In this document: piece after piece, positions 1-9,193 of the stretch
Layout: each line of letters starts with the position of its first letter
Numbering within the stretch: the first letter of the stretch is position 1
NCBI RefSeq assembly: GCF_000473085.1
Contig: NZ_AXBA01000001.1
Coordinates: 124,001-188,000, forward strand
Direction of reading: 5' to 3'
Origin: Azorhizobium doebereinerae UFLA1-100
GTDB lineage: Bacteria > Pseudomonadota > Alphaproteobacteria > Rhizobiales > Xanthobacteraceae
DNA length: 64,000 nt
Program-made: the position numbers and the translations under genes
The notes under the pieces: generated by a model
Seen by the model: the letters and a program-made list of their open reading frames with translations, nothing else
Database searches by the model: none
Told to the model about the DNA's origin: nothing

Positions 1-2
1 GC

Positions 3-755
3 GGCGTGCCGCGCGTGGGGCAGGGATGGGGGGCTTGTGACCCGGCCGAGCCGCGCAACCGCCGCCGCCGCTGCTCCCTTCTGGTGCGCCGCGCCGGCCC
101 GCAGGGCACCACCAATGTGCTGGTGGACACGTCGCCGGACCTGCGCGAGCAATTGCTGGACGCCGGCATCACCCATCTGGACGGCGTTCTCATCAGCCAC
201 GAGCATGCCGACCATACCCACGGCATAGACGATGTCCGCCCGCTGGTGATCCACAACCGCAAGCGCATCGACCTCTACACCGACGAAGACACCTCGCGCA
301 TCCTGCACCTGCGCTTCGGCTATTGCTTCGTGACCCCGCCGGGCAGCAACTACCCGCCCATCCTGACCGAGCATCGCTTCCACGAGGGCCGCGAACTGAC
401 CATCCATGGGGCAGGGGGCCCGATCACGGCCTTACCCTTCCGCCAGCGGCACGGCGACATCGATGCGTTCGGATTCAGATTCGGCAACGTCGCCTATTCC
501 AGCGATGTGAACGGTTTTCCAGATAACAGCCTGATACATCTCAAGGATCTGGACATCTGGATTCTTGATGCGTTGCGTGAAACACCGCACCCAAGCCATT
601 TCAGCCTGGGGGAGGCGCTGGACCACATCGCGCTGATGCGCCCTGCCCGCGCCATCCTCACCAACCTGCACACGGACCTGGACTACCAGACCCTGCGAAA
701 CCGCCTGCCGGAGCACATCGTGCCGGCCTATGACGGGATGACGTTCGAGGGCTGA
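3..755 (+). CDS. MBL-fold metal-dependent hydrolase (PhnP-like), 5' end outside window
   Basis: This is a metallo-beta-lactamase-fold hydrolase of the PhnP-like phosphodiesterase type. The sequence shows the metal-binding motif HEHADH near the start of the visible part, followed by GIDDVRPL, and a later SSDVNGF segment and NLHTDLDY near the C-terminus, which supply further metal ligands. The reading frame is open to the first complete codon, and the visible start reads GVPRVGQGWGACD. In the family this follows a short N-terminal strand (consensus GCGSSGGVPRVG), so roughly ten residues lie upstream of the window. Relatives often sit after metG and tatD, but that part is not visible here. The substrate is unknown. 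Family call is firm, specific function is not. Confidence 0.85.
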   Translation, partial: GVPRVGQGWGACDPAEPRNRRRRCSLLVRRAGPQGTTNVLVDTSPDLREQLLDAGITHLDGVLISHEHADHTHGIDDVRPLVIHNRKRIDLYTDEDTSRILHLRFGYCFVTPPGSNYPPILTEHRFHEGRELTIHGAGGPITALPFRQRHGDIDAFGFRFGNVAYSSDVNGFPDNSLIHLKDLDIWILDALRETPHPSHFSLGEALDHIALMRPARAILTNLHTDLDYQTLRNRLPEHIVPAYDGMTFEG

Positions 756-804
756 ACCCGCTTTCCCGCCACCTGAAGGCGGCATGACAAGCTGTTGTCG
801 TGGC

Positions 805-821
805 AGCATTTTATGCTTTTT
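805..821 (+). terminator. Possible weak terminator after the MBL hydrolase
   Basis: A 5-bp stem AGCAT/ATGCT with a TTT loop is followed directly by five T residues, 50 bases after the stop codon of the upstream gene. The stem is short and AT-rich, so this is tentative. Confidence 0.3.
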
Positions 822-1340
822 CCTAAAGTGCTGACTTCGAGGACGGCGCGACCATGCGCCGGCGATGCCCGATCACCGGCGGTGCCGGATAGGCCAGCCC
901 TGGCACCGCGCGCCGAGCGTCGGGTCGTCCGGACAAGCCGACTCCTTCCGGCCTTGCCTTGGGCTTCCGCACGGCCCGGCCGGCGATGATGTCCGCGCCG
1001 ATGGCGCCGCGCCGGAAGGCGCTGCCGGCAGTCAGCGGTACAGGCGGCCGGGCTTCAATTGGCCGTGCATGCAGATCGCGATGTCGAGCCGCTTTGCCCA
1101 TCGTCATCGCCCGGTGTGAGGTGCAACTCGCAACCGACGCCGGGACGGGTCGCTCCACCCGAACTGAACATCCTTTTATATTCCATAATATCTCTTCTAC
1201 GATTTACGCATGCGGGAGCGCGCTCCGCCCTGGCCTGCCGAGCCGCCAACCGCTCGGCGGGCTACAGGAATGCAATCCAGGCGAAGGACCCGAAGGCATG
1301 AACGCCCCCGGCCAGCGGACAGACAGACGGACGCCGGGCC

Positions 1341-1360
1341 GAGAGCGAAAAATCGCTCTC
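1341..1360 (-). terminator. Hairpin downstream of the epimerase gene
   Basis: A perfect 8-bp stem GAGAGCGA/TCGCTCTC with an AAAA loop (TTTT on the minus strand) lies 48 bases beyond the stop of the minus-strand epimerase. No U-tract follows, so it is a candidate RNA 3' end stabiliser or weak terminator only. Confidence 0.35.
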
Positions 1361-1407
1361 ACGCGCAAACAGACCCGCTTGGTCGTACCAAATGGCGACG
1401 AAGCGCC

Positions 1408-2415
1408 TCAAACGCCGTAATAGGCCCGATACCAGGCTACGAAGGCCGGAACCCCCTCCGCTACCGGCGTAGACGGGCGGTATTGAGTTAGCGCTTCCAG
1501 CAGTTCGGCGGCGGCGAAGGTGCGCGGCACATCGCCGGCCTGCATGGGCAGCATGTGGCGCTGCGCCGGCCGGCCCACCGCCGCTTCGATGGTCTCGACG
1601 AACTCCATGAGGCCCACCGGCTTGCCGGCCGCCACGTTCACCACCCGGAACGGTGCCACCGGCGAGAGCGAATCGAGCCCGTCCGGGCCGACTGGCGCGC
1701 CGATCCGGGGCACGCAGTCGGTCAGGCGCACCACCGCCTCCACCAGATCGTCCACATAGGTGAAGTCGCGCGACATCCGGCCCTCGCCATAGATGTCGAT
1801 GGGCGCGCCCTCCAGGATGGCGGCGACGAACTTGAACAGCGCCATGTCCGGCCGGCCCCAGGGACCGTAGACGGTGAAGAAGCGGAAGGCAGTGGTCGGC
1901 ACGCCGTAGAGATGGGCATAGGAATGCGCCATCGCTTCCATGGACTTCTTGGTGGCGGCATAGAGCGTCATCGGCTCGTCGGCGCGGTCGGTCTCGGCGA
2001 ACGGGATCTTGGCATTGGCGCCATAGACCGAGCTGGTGGAGGCCAGCAGCAGATGCGCCGGCTTGATGCGCCGCGCCAGCTCCAGGATGTTCCAGGAACC
2101 GGTCAGGTTGGCATCCACATAGGCCTTGGGGTTTTCCAGGCTGTAGCGCACGCCCGCCTGGGCAGCGAGGTGGATGATGACGTCCGGCTGGGCCAGATCG
2201 GCCGCCTCGGCCACCGCGCCGGTGTCCTCCAGCATGCCGATGACGGCGGTGAAGCCGTTGTGGCGCTCAAGCTCGGCATGGCGCGCGCGCTTGAGCGTCA
2301 CGTCATAATAGGGCGTCAGGCCGTCCAGCCCGACCACCACGTGCCCTGCCCCCAAAAGCCGCTTCGCCAGATGAAACCCGATGAAGCCGGCCGTCCCCGT
2401 GACCAGAAAACGCAT
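1408..2415 (-). CDS. UDP-glucuronate 4-epimerase family NAD-dependent epimerase
   Basis: A 335-residue extended short-chain dehydrogenase/reductase. The N-terminal NAD-binding motif GTAGFIG lies at residues 7-13 and the catalytic Tyr152-x3-Lys156 (YAATK) is intact, preceded by STSSVYG. The [16 protein letters not shown] stretch is typical of the UDP-glucuronate 4-epimerases (CapI/LpsL-like), which make UDP-galacturonate for lipopolysaccharide or capsule. It lies 184 bases downstream of ugd on the same strand, so UDP-glucose dehydrogenase would deliver its UDP-glucuronate substrate. The two are probably one transcription unit. Another 4-epimerase or 4,6-dehydratase specificity cannot be fully excluded, but the [14 protein letters not shown] segment and the neighbour favour glucuronate. 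Confidence 0.85.
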   Translation of the reverse strand: MRFLVTGTAGFIGFHLAKRLLGAGHVVVGLDGLTPYYDVTLKRARHAELERHNGFTAVIGMLEDTGAVAEAADLAQPDVIIHLAAQAGVRYSLENPKAYVDANLTGSWNILELARRIKPAHLLLASTSSVYGANAKIPFAETDRADEPMTLYAATKKSMEAMAHSYAHLYGVPTTAFRFFTVYGPWGRPDMALFKFVAAILEGAPIDIYGEGRMSRDFTYVDDLVEAVVRLTDCVPRIGAPVGPDGLDSLSPVAPFRVVNVAAGKPVGLMEFVETIEAAVGRPAQRHMLPMQAGDVPRTFAAAELLEALTQYRPSTPVAEGVPAFVAWYRAYYGV

Positions 2416-2599
2416 GTGCCACCGCGCTTGAGAACCGGCAGGGCACCCGACCGGAAAGGAAAGACCTTAGCCCTGAACGATGCCAGGCACCGCCCCCGCA
2501 ACGGGCAAGGTCCATGATCGCCAGCCGCCCTGCCCTCGATCGCCGCCGACCAAAGAGCAGAAGTTGGACGGCATGATGGTAACAGACGCCGGAAACGCT

Positions 2600-3943
2600 T
2601 TATGCGCCGTGGATGGCCGCGCCGTCGGCGCCGGTGGTGCCGCGGCCGACGCTTTCATAGGCGAAGCCCAGGGCCGTCATCTCGTCCGGCCGGTAGATGT
2701 TGCGCAGGTCCACCAGCACCGGCTGGGTCATCAGCTTGCGTAGGCGCTCGAAATCGAGCGCCCGGAAGGCGTCCCATTCGGTGATGATGACCAGGCAGTC
2801 GGCGCCCTCGGCCGCCTCGTAGGCGCCGCCGGTATAGGTGACGGCGGCCGGCAGCAGCTTCTTCGCCTCCTCCATGCCCTCGGGATCGAAGGCGCGGATC
2901 TTCATGCCCTTGTCCAGCAGCGCGTGGATGATGGAGAGCGCCGGGCTCTCGCGCATGTCGTCGGTGTTGGGCTTGAAGGTGAGGCCGAGCACGGCGGCGG
3001 TCTTGCCGCGCACCTCGCCGCCCAGCGCGCTCACCACCTTCTTGGCCATGGCCAGCTTGCGCACGTCGTTCACCGCCACCACCGTCTCGACGATGCGCAG
3101 CGGCGTGCCGGCCTCCTGGGCGGTGCGGGTCAGCGCCAGCGTGTCCTTGGGGAAGCAGGAGCCGCCGTAGCCGGGGCCGGCATGCAGGAATTTCGAGCCG
3201 ATACGGTTGTCGAGCCCGATGCCGCGCGCCACCTCCTGCACATTCGCCCCCACCTGCTCGCACAAATCGGCGATCTCGTTGATGAAGGTGATCTTCACGG
3301 CCAGGAAGGCGTTGCCGGCATATTTGATCAGCTCGGAGGTGCGCCGGCTGGTGAACAGCAGCGGCAGGCTGTTCAGCGACAGCGGACGGTAGAGCTGCGT
3401 CATCACCTCGCGGGCGCGCGGATCGTCCGTGCCTACCACGATGCGGTCGGGGCGCTTGAAATCCTCGATCGCGGCGCCCTCGCGCAGGAACTCCGGGTTG
3501 GAGACCACCGAGATGTCCGCCTCCGGCCGGGCCTCGCGGATCACCCGCTCCACCTCGTCGCCGGTGCCCACCGGCACGGTGGATTTGGTCACCACCACCG
3601 TATAGCCCTGCGCGGCCTCGGCGATCTCGCGGGCGGCGGCATAGACATAGGACAGGTCGGCATGGCCGTCGCCGCGCCGCGAAGGCGTGCCGACCGCGAT
3701 GAACACCGCGTCCGCCTCGCGCACCGCCGCCGTCAGGTCCACGGCGAAGTCGAGCCGCCCGGCGGCGCGGTTGCGCGCCACGATGTCGTCCAGGCCGGGC
3801 TCGAAGATGGGGATCTCGCCGCGCTCCAGCATGGCGATCTTCTGCGCATCCTTGTCCACGCAGGTCACATGGTGCCCGAAGTCGGCGAAACAGGCGCCCG
3901 ACACCAGACCCACATACCCCGTGCCAATCATCGCGACGCGCAT
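2600..3943 (-). CDS. ugd: UDP-glucose 6-dehydrogenase
   Basis: Converts UDP-glucose to UDP-glucuronate with two NAD+. At 447 residues it has the usual length. The Rossmann motif GTGYVG is at residues 7-12, the IFEPGLDD stretch follows, and the catalytic cysteine is Cys263 in GGSCFPKD. The C-terminal UDP-binding domain contains LGLTFKPNTDDMRESP. The ATG at 3943 is preceded by a GAGGCAGGA ribosome-binding sequence. It is the first gene of a pair with the downstream epimerase and supplies uronic acids for the cell envelope. It is divergent from cobD across a 204-base spacer. Confidence 0.95.
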   Translation of the reverse strand: MRVAMIGTGYVGLVSGACFADFGHHVTCVDKDAQKIAMLERGEIPIFEPGLDDIVARNRAAGRLDFAVDLTAAVREADAVFIAVGTPSRRGDGHADLSYVYAAAREIAEAAQGYTVVVTKSTVPVGTGDEVERVIREARPEADISVVSNPEFLREGAAIEDFKRPDRIVVGTDDPRAREVMTQLYRPLSLNSLPLLFTSRRTSELIKYAGNAFLAVKITFINEIADLCEQVGANVQEVARGIGLDNRIGSKFLHAGPGYGGSCFPKDTLALTRTAQEAGTPLRIVETVVAVNDVRKLAMAKKVVSALGGEVRGKTAAVLGLTFKPNTDDMRESPALSIIHALLDKGMKIRAFDPEGMEEAKKLLPAAVTYTGGAYEAAEGADCLVIITEWDAFRALDFERLRKLMTQPVLVDLRNIYRPDEMTALGFAYESVGRGTTGADGAAIHGA

Positions 3944-4025
3944 GGCGGCTTCCTGCCTCGTTCAATCGTGGCGCTATCTCGCACTTCGCCATGAGAAAAT
4001 GAAGACACTTCCGCCCATGCCGGAT

Positions 4026-4040
4026 ACATGGCAGCCATGT
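4026..4040. promoter_or_regulatory. Operator-like palindrome between ugd and cobD
   Basis: A perfect 7-bp inverted repeat ACATGGC-A-GCCATGT lies 83 bases upstream of ugd and 108 bases upstream of cobD. Whether it is a protein-binding site is inference. Confidence 0.3.
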
Positions 4041-4147
4041 GCGGTGCCCCACGGCCGCCGGGCGGAAACCGTCCGGCCCGGCCGCGCCACAGGTGCCGCA
4101 GCGTCCCCGCCCGTCTTTGCCGTTCCGAGCCGATCCCCCGAGCAGCC

Positions 4148-5113
4148 ATGGCCTTTGATCTCACCTGCGTCGCATTGCTTGTGGAAGGCATCGTCGGCTA
4201 TCCGCCGCCGCTGTTCAGGGCCGTCAGCCACCCGGTGGTGTGGATGGGGAAGCTGATCTCCGCCCTTGAGTCGCGCCTCAACCGCCCCACCCTCCCCGCC
4301 GCCCGCCGCAAGTCCAACGGCGTGCTGACGGTGATCGTCCTGCTGGCCTGCGCCATGGTGCCGGCGGCGCTGATCGAAGGCGTGCTGCGGCAGTTCGGCC
4401 TCGGCTTCATCCTGGCCGGCATCCTGGGCAGCGCGCTCATCGCCCAGCGCGCGCTCTACCGCTATGTGGCGGCGGTGGCCACCGCGCTCGAAACCGGCGG
4501 CCTGGAGGCGGGACGCGAGGCGGTCTCCCATATCGTCGGCCGCGATCCGCAGAGCCTGGACGTGGCCGGCGTCACCCGCGGCGCCATCGAGAGCCTGGCG
4601 GAGAATTTCTCCGACGGCATCGTCGCCCCCACGGTCTGGATGCTGGTGGGCGGGCTGGCCGGCGGAGCCGGATACAAGGCGCTGAACACCGCCGACAGCA
4701 TGATCGGTCATCGCAACCCGCGCTACGAGGCCTTCGGCTGGGCGGCGGCGCGGCTGGACGATCTGGTCAACCTGCCCGCCTCGCGCCTGTCCGGCCTGCT
4801 CATCGTCGCCGCCGCCGCCCTGCTGCCCGGCTGCGATCCCAAGGCGGCGTGGGTCGCCATGCGGCGGGACGCGAAGCACCACCGCTCGCCCAATGCCGGC
4901 TGGCCGGAGGCGGCCATGGCCGGGGCGCTGGGCATCTCCATCGCCGGGCCGCGCTCGTATGGCGGCGTGCTCGCCAATGCCGCCTACATGGGCAATGGCC
5001 GCCGCAACATCGGCGCGCGGGACATCCGTGCCGCGCTGCGGCTCTATGTGACGGCGGATGCGCTGATGGTGGGCTTCATCACCCTCATGGCGCTGATCAT
5101 CGCGCTAAGCTGA
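4148..5113 (+). CDS. cobD: Adenosylcobinamide-phosphate synthase CobD/CbiB
   Basis: An inner-membrane enzyme of late cobalamin synthesis. It attaches the aminopropanol arm to adenosylcobyric acid. The 321-residue product begins MAFDLTC and carries the family motif [10 protein letters not shown] near residue 30, several hydrophobic segments and the conserved NPRYEAFGW and [19 protein letters not shown] regions. The ATG at 4148 was chosen over an in-frame ATG at 4028 because family members begin just before the first hydrophobic helix. The 3' end overlaps that of cobQ by 17 bases in convergent orientation. No cobalamin riboswitch was recognised in the upstream 200 bases. Confidence 0.9.
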   Translation: MAFDLTCVALLVEGIVGYPPPLFRAVSHPVVWMGKLISALESRLNRPTLPAARRKSNGVLTVIVLLACAMVPAALIEGVLRQFGLGFILAGILGSALIAQRALYRYVAAVATALETGGLEAGREAVSHIVGRDPQSLDVAGVTRGAIESLAENFSDGIVAPTVWMLVGGLAGGAGYKALNTADSMIGHRNPRYEAFGWAAARLDDLVNLPASRLSGLLIVAAAALLPGCDPKAAWVAMRRDAKHHRSPNAGWPEAAMAGALGISIAGPRSYGGVLANAAYMGNGRRNIGARDIRAALRLYVTADALMVGFITLMALIIALS

Positions 5114-6554
5114 GCAGGCGGTCGAGGTCGATGTGCGCCGCCAGATGCGCGGCGAGCCCATCCAGCGCCGCCTCCACCTGATCCTCGTAGGACACCAGCG
5201 CCGGGCCAGCGCCCAACAACGCCATCAGCGCCGCGCGCTGGCGGTCGTCGGCGAACAGGCCGTGCACATAGCTGCCCATGATCCGCCCGTCGGCCGACAC
5301 CGCGCCTTCGGGTCCGGCGTCGGCCAGTCGCGCGAACGGGCGCTCCGCGTCCGGTCCTCCGGTGGCGCCGATATGCATTTCATAGCCGGCGAATGATGCA
5401 CCGAGGCAGGACGTTCCGGTGACCGCCACGAGGCGCTTGTCGCCGGTCATGGTGGTGCGCACCTTCAGCAGGCCGAGGCCCTCCACTGCACCCGGAGGGC
5501 CTTCCACCCCGTCCGGGTCGGCGAGGGTCTCGCCCAGCATCTGGTAGCCGCCGCACAGCCCGAGCACGCGCCCGCCGCGCCGGGCGAAGGCCAGGATGTC
5601 GTGGTGCAGACCGCCCGCGCGCAGGGCGGCGAGATCGGCGATGGTGGCCTTGGAGCCGATCAGCAGCACGAGGTCCGTGTCGGCGGGCAGCACGTCGGAC
5701 GGCCGGATGCGCCGCACCTCGATGGCCGGTTCTGCATCCAGCGGGTCGAGATCGTCGAAATTGGCCACATGCGGCAGGATGGGCACGGCGATGCGGATGC
5801 GGGCATCGGGCTTGGGCGCCTGGGGCCCGGCCACGCCCAGCGCGTCCTCCGCCGGCAGGCGGGCGGCACCGGCATGATGCGGCACGAGGCCGAGCGGCGC
5901 CCAGCCCGTATGGCCGGCGATCAGCGCCATGCCCGCGTCGAACAGCGACGGGTCGCCGCGGAACTTGTTGACGATGAAGCCCTGGATCAGCGCTGCGTCC
6001 GCCGCCTCCAGCACCGCCTTGGTGCCGACGAGGCTGGCGATGACCCCGCCCCGGTCGATGTCGCCGATCAGCACCACGGGCACGCCGGCGGCCCGCGCGA
6101 AGCCCATGTTGGCGATGTCATTGACCCGCAGGTTGACCTCCGAGGCCGAGCCCGCGCCCTCCACCAGCACTAGGTCCGCCTCGTCCTTCAACCGGGCGAA
6201 GCTCTCCAGCACGGCGGGCATCAGGCCGGCCTTCATCCCCTGGTAGGCGCTCGCCTTGGCGGCGCCGACCACCCGGCCCTGCACCACCACCTGCGCGCCG
6301 ATCTCGCTCTGCGGCTTGAGCAGCACGGGGTTCATGTGCACCGACAGCGGCACCCGCGCGGCGCGCGCCTGGAGCGCCTGGGCACGGCCGATCTCGCCGC
6401 CGTCGGCGGTGACGGCGGCGTTGTTGGACATGTTCTGCGGCTTGAACGGCCGCACCCTCAGGCCACGGTCCGCGAAGGCGCGGGCAAGGCCCGCCACCAG
6501 CAGCGACTTGCCCACATCCGAGCCGGTGCCCTGGAACATCAGCGCGCGCGCCAT
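5097..6554 (-). CDS. cobQ: Cobyric acid synthase
   Basis: Amidates four side chains of adenosylcobyrinic a,c-diamide using glutamine and ATP. The 485-residue protein starts with [17 protein letters not shown], the nucleotide-binding loop of the BioD-like domain, followed by KPQNMSNN. The C-terminal class I glutamine amidotransferase domain keeps Cys334 in GLCGGYQ and His431 in SYVHGLF. The start at 6554 gives the standard N-terminus. It is the last gene of the minus-strand run cobP-cobO-cobQ, 29 bases after cobO, and acts one step before the cobD product encoded convergently. Confidence 0.93.
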   Translation of the reverse strand: MARALMFQGTGSDVGKSLLVAGLARAFADRGLRVRPFKPQNMSNNAAVTADGGEIGRAQALQARAARVPLSVHMNPVLLKPQSEIGAQVVVQGRVVGAAKASAYQGMKAGLMPAVLESFARLKDEADLVLVEGAGSASEVNLRVNDIANMGFARAAGVPVVLIGDIDRGGVIASLVGTKAVLEAADAALIQGFIVNKFRGDPSLFDAGMALIAGHTGWAPLGLVPHHAGAARLPAEDALGVAGPQAPKPDARIRIAVPILPHVANFDDLDPLDAEPAIEVRRIRPSDVLPADTDLVLLIGSKATIADLAALRAGGLHHDILAFARRGGRVLGLCGGYQMLGETLADPDGVEGPPGAVEGLGLLKVRTTMTGDKRLVAVTGTSCLGASFAGYEMHIGATGGPDAERPFARLADAGPEGAVSADGRIMGSYVHGLFADDRQRAALMALLGAGPALVSYEDQVEAALDGLAAHLAAHIDLDRLLSLAR

Positions 6555-6583
6555 GGGCCGACCCTCTCCCTGCGTGACGGTTT

Positions 6584-7207
6584 TCAGAACTCGATGCCGA
6601 CCTGGGCCTTCACCCCGGCGGCGAAATGATGCTTCACCAACTGCATCTCGGTGACGAGGTCGGCGGCGGCCAGCATGTCCGGCTTGGCGTTGCGGCCGGT
6701 GACGACCACATGCAGGTCCGGCCGGCGTGCCTGGAGCGCGTCGATCACCTCGGCGAGGTCGAGATAATCGTAGCGCAGCGCGATGTTCAGCTCGTCCAGG
6801 ATGACCAGGGACAGCGCCGGGTCGTCCATCAGGTCGCGCGCCTTCTCGAAGGCGCGCTGGGCGGCGGCCTTGTCGCGGGCGAGATCCTGCGTCTCCCAGG
6901 TGAAGCCCTCGCCCATGGTGTGCCATTTCACCCGCTCGCCGAAGGCCGCGAAGGCATCCTTCTCGCCGGTGTGCCAGGCGCCCTTGATGAACTGCACCAC
7001 GCCGACGCTGCGGCCATAGCCCAGCATGCGCAGGGCGAGGCCGAAGGCGGCCGTGCTCTTGCCCTTGCCGGGGCCGGTATGGACGATGAGAAGCCCCTTC
7101 TCGACCGTCGTCTTGGCGGCCACTTCTGCGTCCTGCACGGCCTTGCGCTTGGCCATCTTGGCGCGGTGCCGCTCGGCGTCGCGCGGATCGACGGGTTCGT
7201 TCATCAT
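6584..7207 (-). CDS. cobO: Cob(I)yrinic acid a,c-diamide adenosyltransferase (CobO/BtuR)
   Basis: Transfers the adenosyl group from ATP to the cobalt of corrinoids. It has 207 residues with the modified P-loop GPGKGKST at residues 45-52, then [15 protein letters not shown] and VVVTGRNA, all typical of the CobA/CobO/BtuR family. The start is one of two adjacent ATG codons (7207 or 7204); the ATG at 7207 overlaps the TGA of cobP in an ATGA arrangement, which suggests translational coupling. It functions between corrin ring synthesis and CobQ amidation. Confidence 0.93.
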   Translation of the reverse strand: MMNEPVDPRDAERHRAKMAKRKAVQDAEVAAKTTVEKGLLIVHTGPGKGKSTAAFGLALRMLGYGRSVGVVQFIKGAWHTGEKDAFAAFGERVKWHTMGEGFTWETQDLARDKAAAQRAFEKARDLMDDPALSLVILDELNIALRYDYLDLAEVIDALQARRPDLHVVVTGRNAKPDMLAAADLVTEMQLVKHHFAAGVKAQVGIEF

Positions 7208-7716
7208 TGGTCTTTCACCATCATCGGAAGCCCGGCCACCAGGAACACCACCCGGTCGGCCCTGGCCGCTAGATCCTGATTGAGGCGCCCGGCGGCATCG
7301 CGGAACCGACGCGCCAGCGCATTGTCCGGCACGATGCCGAGCCCCACCTCGTTGGCCACCAGCACCACCGGCGCGCGCCGGCCCGATACCGCGTCCACGA
7401 GGCGCGCGGCCTCCGCGTCGAGATCGTGCTCGGCAAGGAGATGATTGGTCAGCCAGAGGGTGAGGCAGTCCACCAGCGCCGGCATCTCCGCCGGCAGGCC
7501 GGCGAGCGTTCCGGCGAGGTCGAGCGGCGCGTCGAGGGTGCGCCAGCCGCCGCCCCGGCGGCCGCGATGGAGCGCGATGCGCTCGGCCATCTCCGTGTCG
7601 AATGCCTGGGCGGTTGCCAGGTACGCCCACGGCGCAGGAAGGGCTTCCACCAAGCTTTCGGCATGGCGGCTCTTGCCCGAGCGCGCGCCTCCCAGCACCA
7701 AGGTGACCTTCGCCAT
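7204..7716 (-). CDS. cobP: Adenosylcobinamide kinase / adenosylcobinamide-phosphate guanylyltransferase
   Basis: Bifunctional enzyme that phosphorylates adenosylcobinamide and then activates it with GTP for nucleotide-loop assembly. The 170-residue product starts [16 protein letters not shown], with the P-loop at residues 9-16, and contains [16 protein letters not shown] and the conserved DCLTLWLTN and [11 protein letters not shown] segments. It is the first gene of the minus-strand cobalamin run and overlaps cobO by four bases. The upstream spacer to argE carries a strong hairpin but lacks the conserved core of a cobalamin riboswitch. Confidence 0.92.
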   Translation of the reverse strand: MAKVTLVLGGARSGKSRHAESLVEALPAPWAYLATAQAFDTEMAERIALHRGRRGGGWRTLDAPLDLAGTLAGLPAEMPALVDCLTLWLTNHLLAEHDLDAEAARLVDAVSGRRAPVVLVANEVGLGIVPDNALARRFRDAAGRLNQDLAARADRVVFLVAGLPMMVKDQ

Positions 7717-7777
7717 ACGCACTCCGCACGGGCGTCCCGCGCTCACCAGGAACGCGCGACTTGCTCTTATGGCACCG

Positions 7778-7815
7778 CTTCGCGGGGGGCAACGGCTGCC
7801 CTTCGGGCAACGGGC
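7778..7815. repeat. Hairpin and near-duplicate GGGCAACGG motif
   Basis: In the cobP-argE divergent spacer two copies of GGGCAACGG lie 20 bases apart and enclose the hairpin TGCCC-TTC-GGGCA. The function is unknown. It could be part of the cobP leader RNA. Confidence 0.35.
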
Positions 7816-7953
7816 TCCTCCCACAAAATCCACCGTCCACCGGCGGGCAATGGCTGCGCCGCCGGCCAAGGGGGTATATGTGTGCAATGCGGCAGAGATG
7901 CGCTGGAGTCGCATCGAGGCCGCCAGACAAAAACCTTCCGGAGTTTCCGCGCC

Positions 7954-9114
7954 GTGCCCAACCCCCAAACCCTAGACTGGCTTGCGCGCCTCATCTCCTT
8001 CGACACCACGAGCCGCAATTCCAACCTGCCCCTGATCGAGGCGGTGGAGGAATTCCTGACCGCTGAGGGCATCTTCTTCGAGCGCGTGGAGAACACCGAG
8101 GAGAAGAAGGCCAGCCTCATCACCACCATCGGCCCGCGCGACGTACCGGGCATCGTGCTGTCCGGCCATACGGACACCGTGCCCGTGGACGGCCAGGACT
8201 GGACCTCGGACCCGTTCACGGTCACTGAGCGCGACGGCAAGCTGTTCGGCCGCGGCACCTGCGACATGAAGGGGTTCTTGGCCGTCTGCCTCGGCATGGT
8301 GGCGGAGATGAAGGCGAGGCCCTTGGCCAAGCCGATCCATTTCGCCATCTCCTATGACGAGGAGATCGGCTGCGTCGGCGTGCGCCCGCTGATCGCCCAC
8401 ATGGTGGAGAAGGGCTACAAGCCCGAGGCCTGCATCGTCGGCGAGCCCACCAGCATGCAGGTGGTGATCGGCCACAAGGGCAAGCGCAGCTTCTCCACCA
8501 CGGTGACCGGCGCCGGCGGCCATTCCTCCCGCGCCCCCGAGCTGGTGAATGCGGTGGAGGCCGGCGCGCGCATCGCCGCCAGGGTGGCCGACCTCAGCGA
8601 CCGGCTGGCGGAAAGCGGGCTCAAGGACGGGCTCTACGACATCCCGCACAGCACCGCCCATGTGGGCGTGTTCCACGGCGGCACGGCGCTCAACATCGTG
8701 CCGGACCTCGCCCAGCTGGACTGGGAAGTGCGGGCCCTGCCCGAGGACGACATCGACGCCCTCGCCGGCGAGGTGATCGCCTATGCGCAGGAGACGCTGG
8801 AGCCGCGCATGAAGGAACGCTCGCCCAAGGCGGGCATCACCTTCAAGCTGAAGAGCGCCTTCCCGGGCCTCGCCACCCCGGCCGACGCGCCGGTGACCGT
8901 GCTTGCGAAGCATTTCGCTGGCCGCAACGACCACGCCAAGGTGGCCTATGGCACCGAGGCCGGGCTGTTCGTGGAGATGGCCGACATCCCCACGGTGGTG
9001 TGCGGCCCCGGCTCCATCGTCCAGGCCCACCAGCCGGACGAATATGTGGAGGCGAGCCAATTGGAGGCCTGCGAGGCCTTCATGCGCCGGGTGATCGCCT
9101 ATTGCGCCGCCTGA
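7954..9114 (+). CDS. argE: Acetylornithine deacetylase (M20 family)
   Basis: Hydrolyses N-acetylornithine to ornithine and acetate in arginine synthesis. It has 386 residues, the usual ArgE length. Zinc-binding residues are His72 in SGHTDTVP and Asp104 in GTCDMKG, and the catalytic Glu lies in YDEEIGCVG. The dimerisation (lid) domain follows, with GAGGHSSRAP. Translation is assigned to a GTG at 7954, preceded by CCGGAG; upstream ATG codons would add a non-homologous GC-rich extension. Succinyl-diaminopimelate desuccinylase is the nearest alternative, but the FAGRNDHAKVAYGTEAGLF segment favours ArgE. It is transcribed alone and ends in a strong bidirectional terminator. Confidence 0.88.
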   Translation: MPNPQTLDWLARLISFDTTSRNSNLPLIEAVEEFLTAEGIFFERVENTEEKKASLITTIGPRDVPGIVLSGHTDTVPVDGQDWTSDPFTVTERDGKLFGRGTCDMKGFLAVCLGMVAEMKARPLAKPIHFAISYDEEIGCVGVRPLIAHMVEKGYKPEACIVGEPTSMQVVIGHKGKRSFSTTVTGAGGHSSRAPELVNAVEAGARIAARVADLSDRLAESGLKDGLYDIPHSTAHVGVFHGGTALNIVPDLAQLDWEVRALPEDDIDALAGEVIAYAQETLEPRMKERSPKAGITFKLKSAFPGLATPADAPVTVLAKHFAGRNDHAKVAYGTEAGLFVEMADIPTVVCGPGSIVQAHQPDEYVEASQLEACEAFMRRVIAYCAA

Positions 9115-9140
9115 GCAGCGCTTGAAGCAAGCTGAAACGC

Positions 9141-9174
9141 AAACGGCCCGGATGGCGACATCCGGGCCGTTTTC
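9141..9174. terminator. Strong bidirectional terminator between argE and hldE
   Basis: A 14-bp perfect stem (9141-9154 with 9159-9172) and a GCGA loop, with A residues before and T residues after, sits between the converging genes argE and hldE and can serve both strands. Confidence 0.88.
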
Positions 9175-9193
9175 AATGGGTTAGGGCAGGATC

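Larger units (their letters stand above)
756..1407. other. Gene-poor intergenic gap
   Basis: About 650 bases with no coding frame I can support. Frames open here only because of the high GC content and lack any family signature. It contains a possible weak terminator (805-821), an unusually AT-rich stretch around 1170-1205 with the inverted repeat ATATT-CCAT-AATAT (1177-1190), a short GACA-type run at about 1318-1330, and an 8-bp perfect hairpin (1341-1360). No tRNA-like cloverleaf was seen. Confidence 0.6.

Noticed and set aside
959-1420. Open frame of about 150 codons in the gap after the MBL hydrolase
   Set aside because: It is rich in Arg, Pro and Ala with no family signature, overlaps other equally open frames, and crosses into the epimerase gene; it is typical of GC-rich non-coding sequence.
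3944-4147. Cobalamin riboswitch upstream of cobD
   Set aside because: No match to the conserved B12 box; only a short palindrome was found.
7717-7953. Cobalamin riboswitch upstream of cobP
   Set aside because: Only fragments of the core are present and the closing GCCAGGAGACCTGCC-type segment is missing; reported as a low-level finding, not as a riboswitch.
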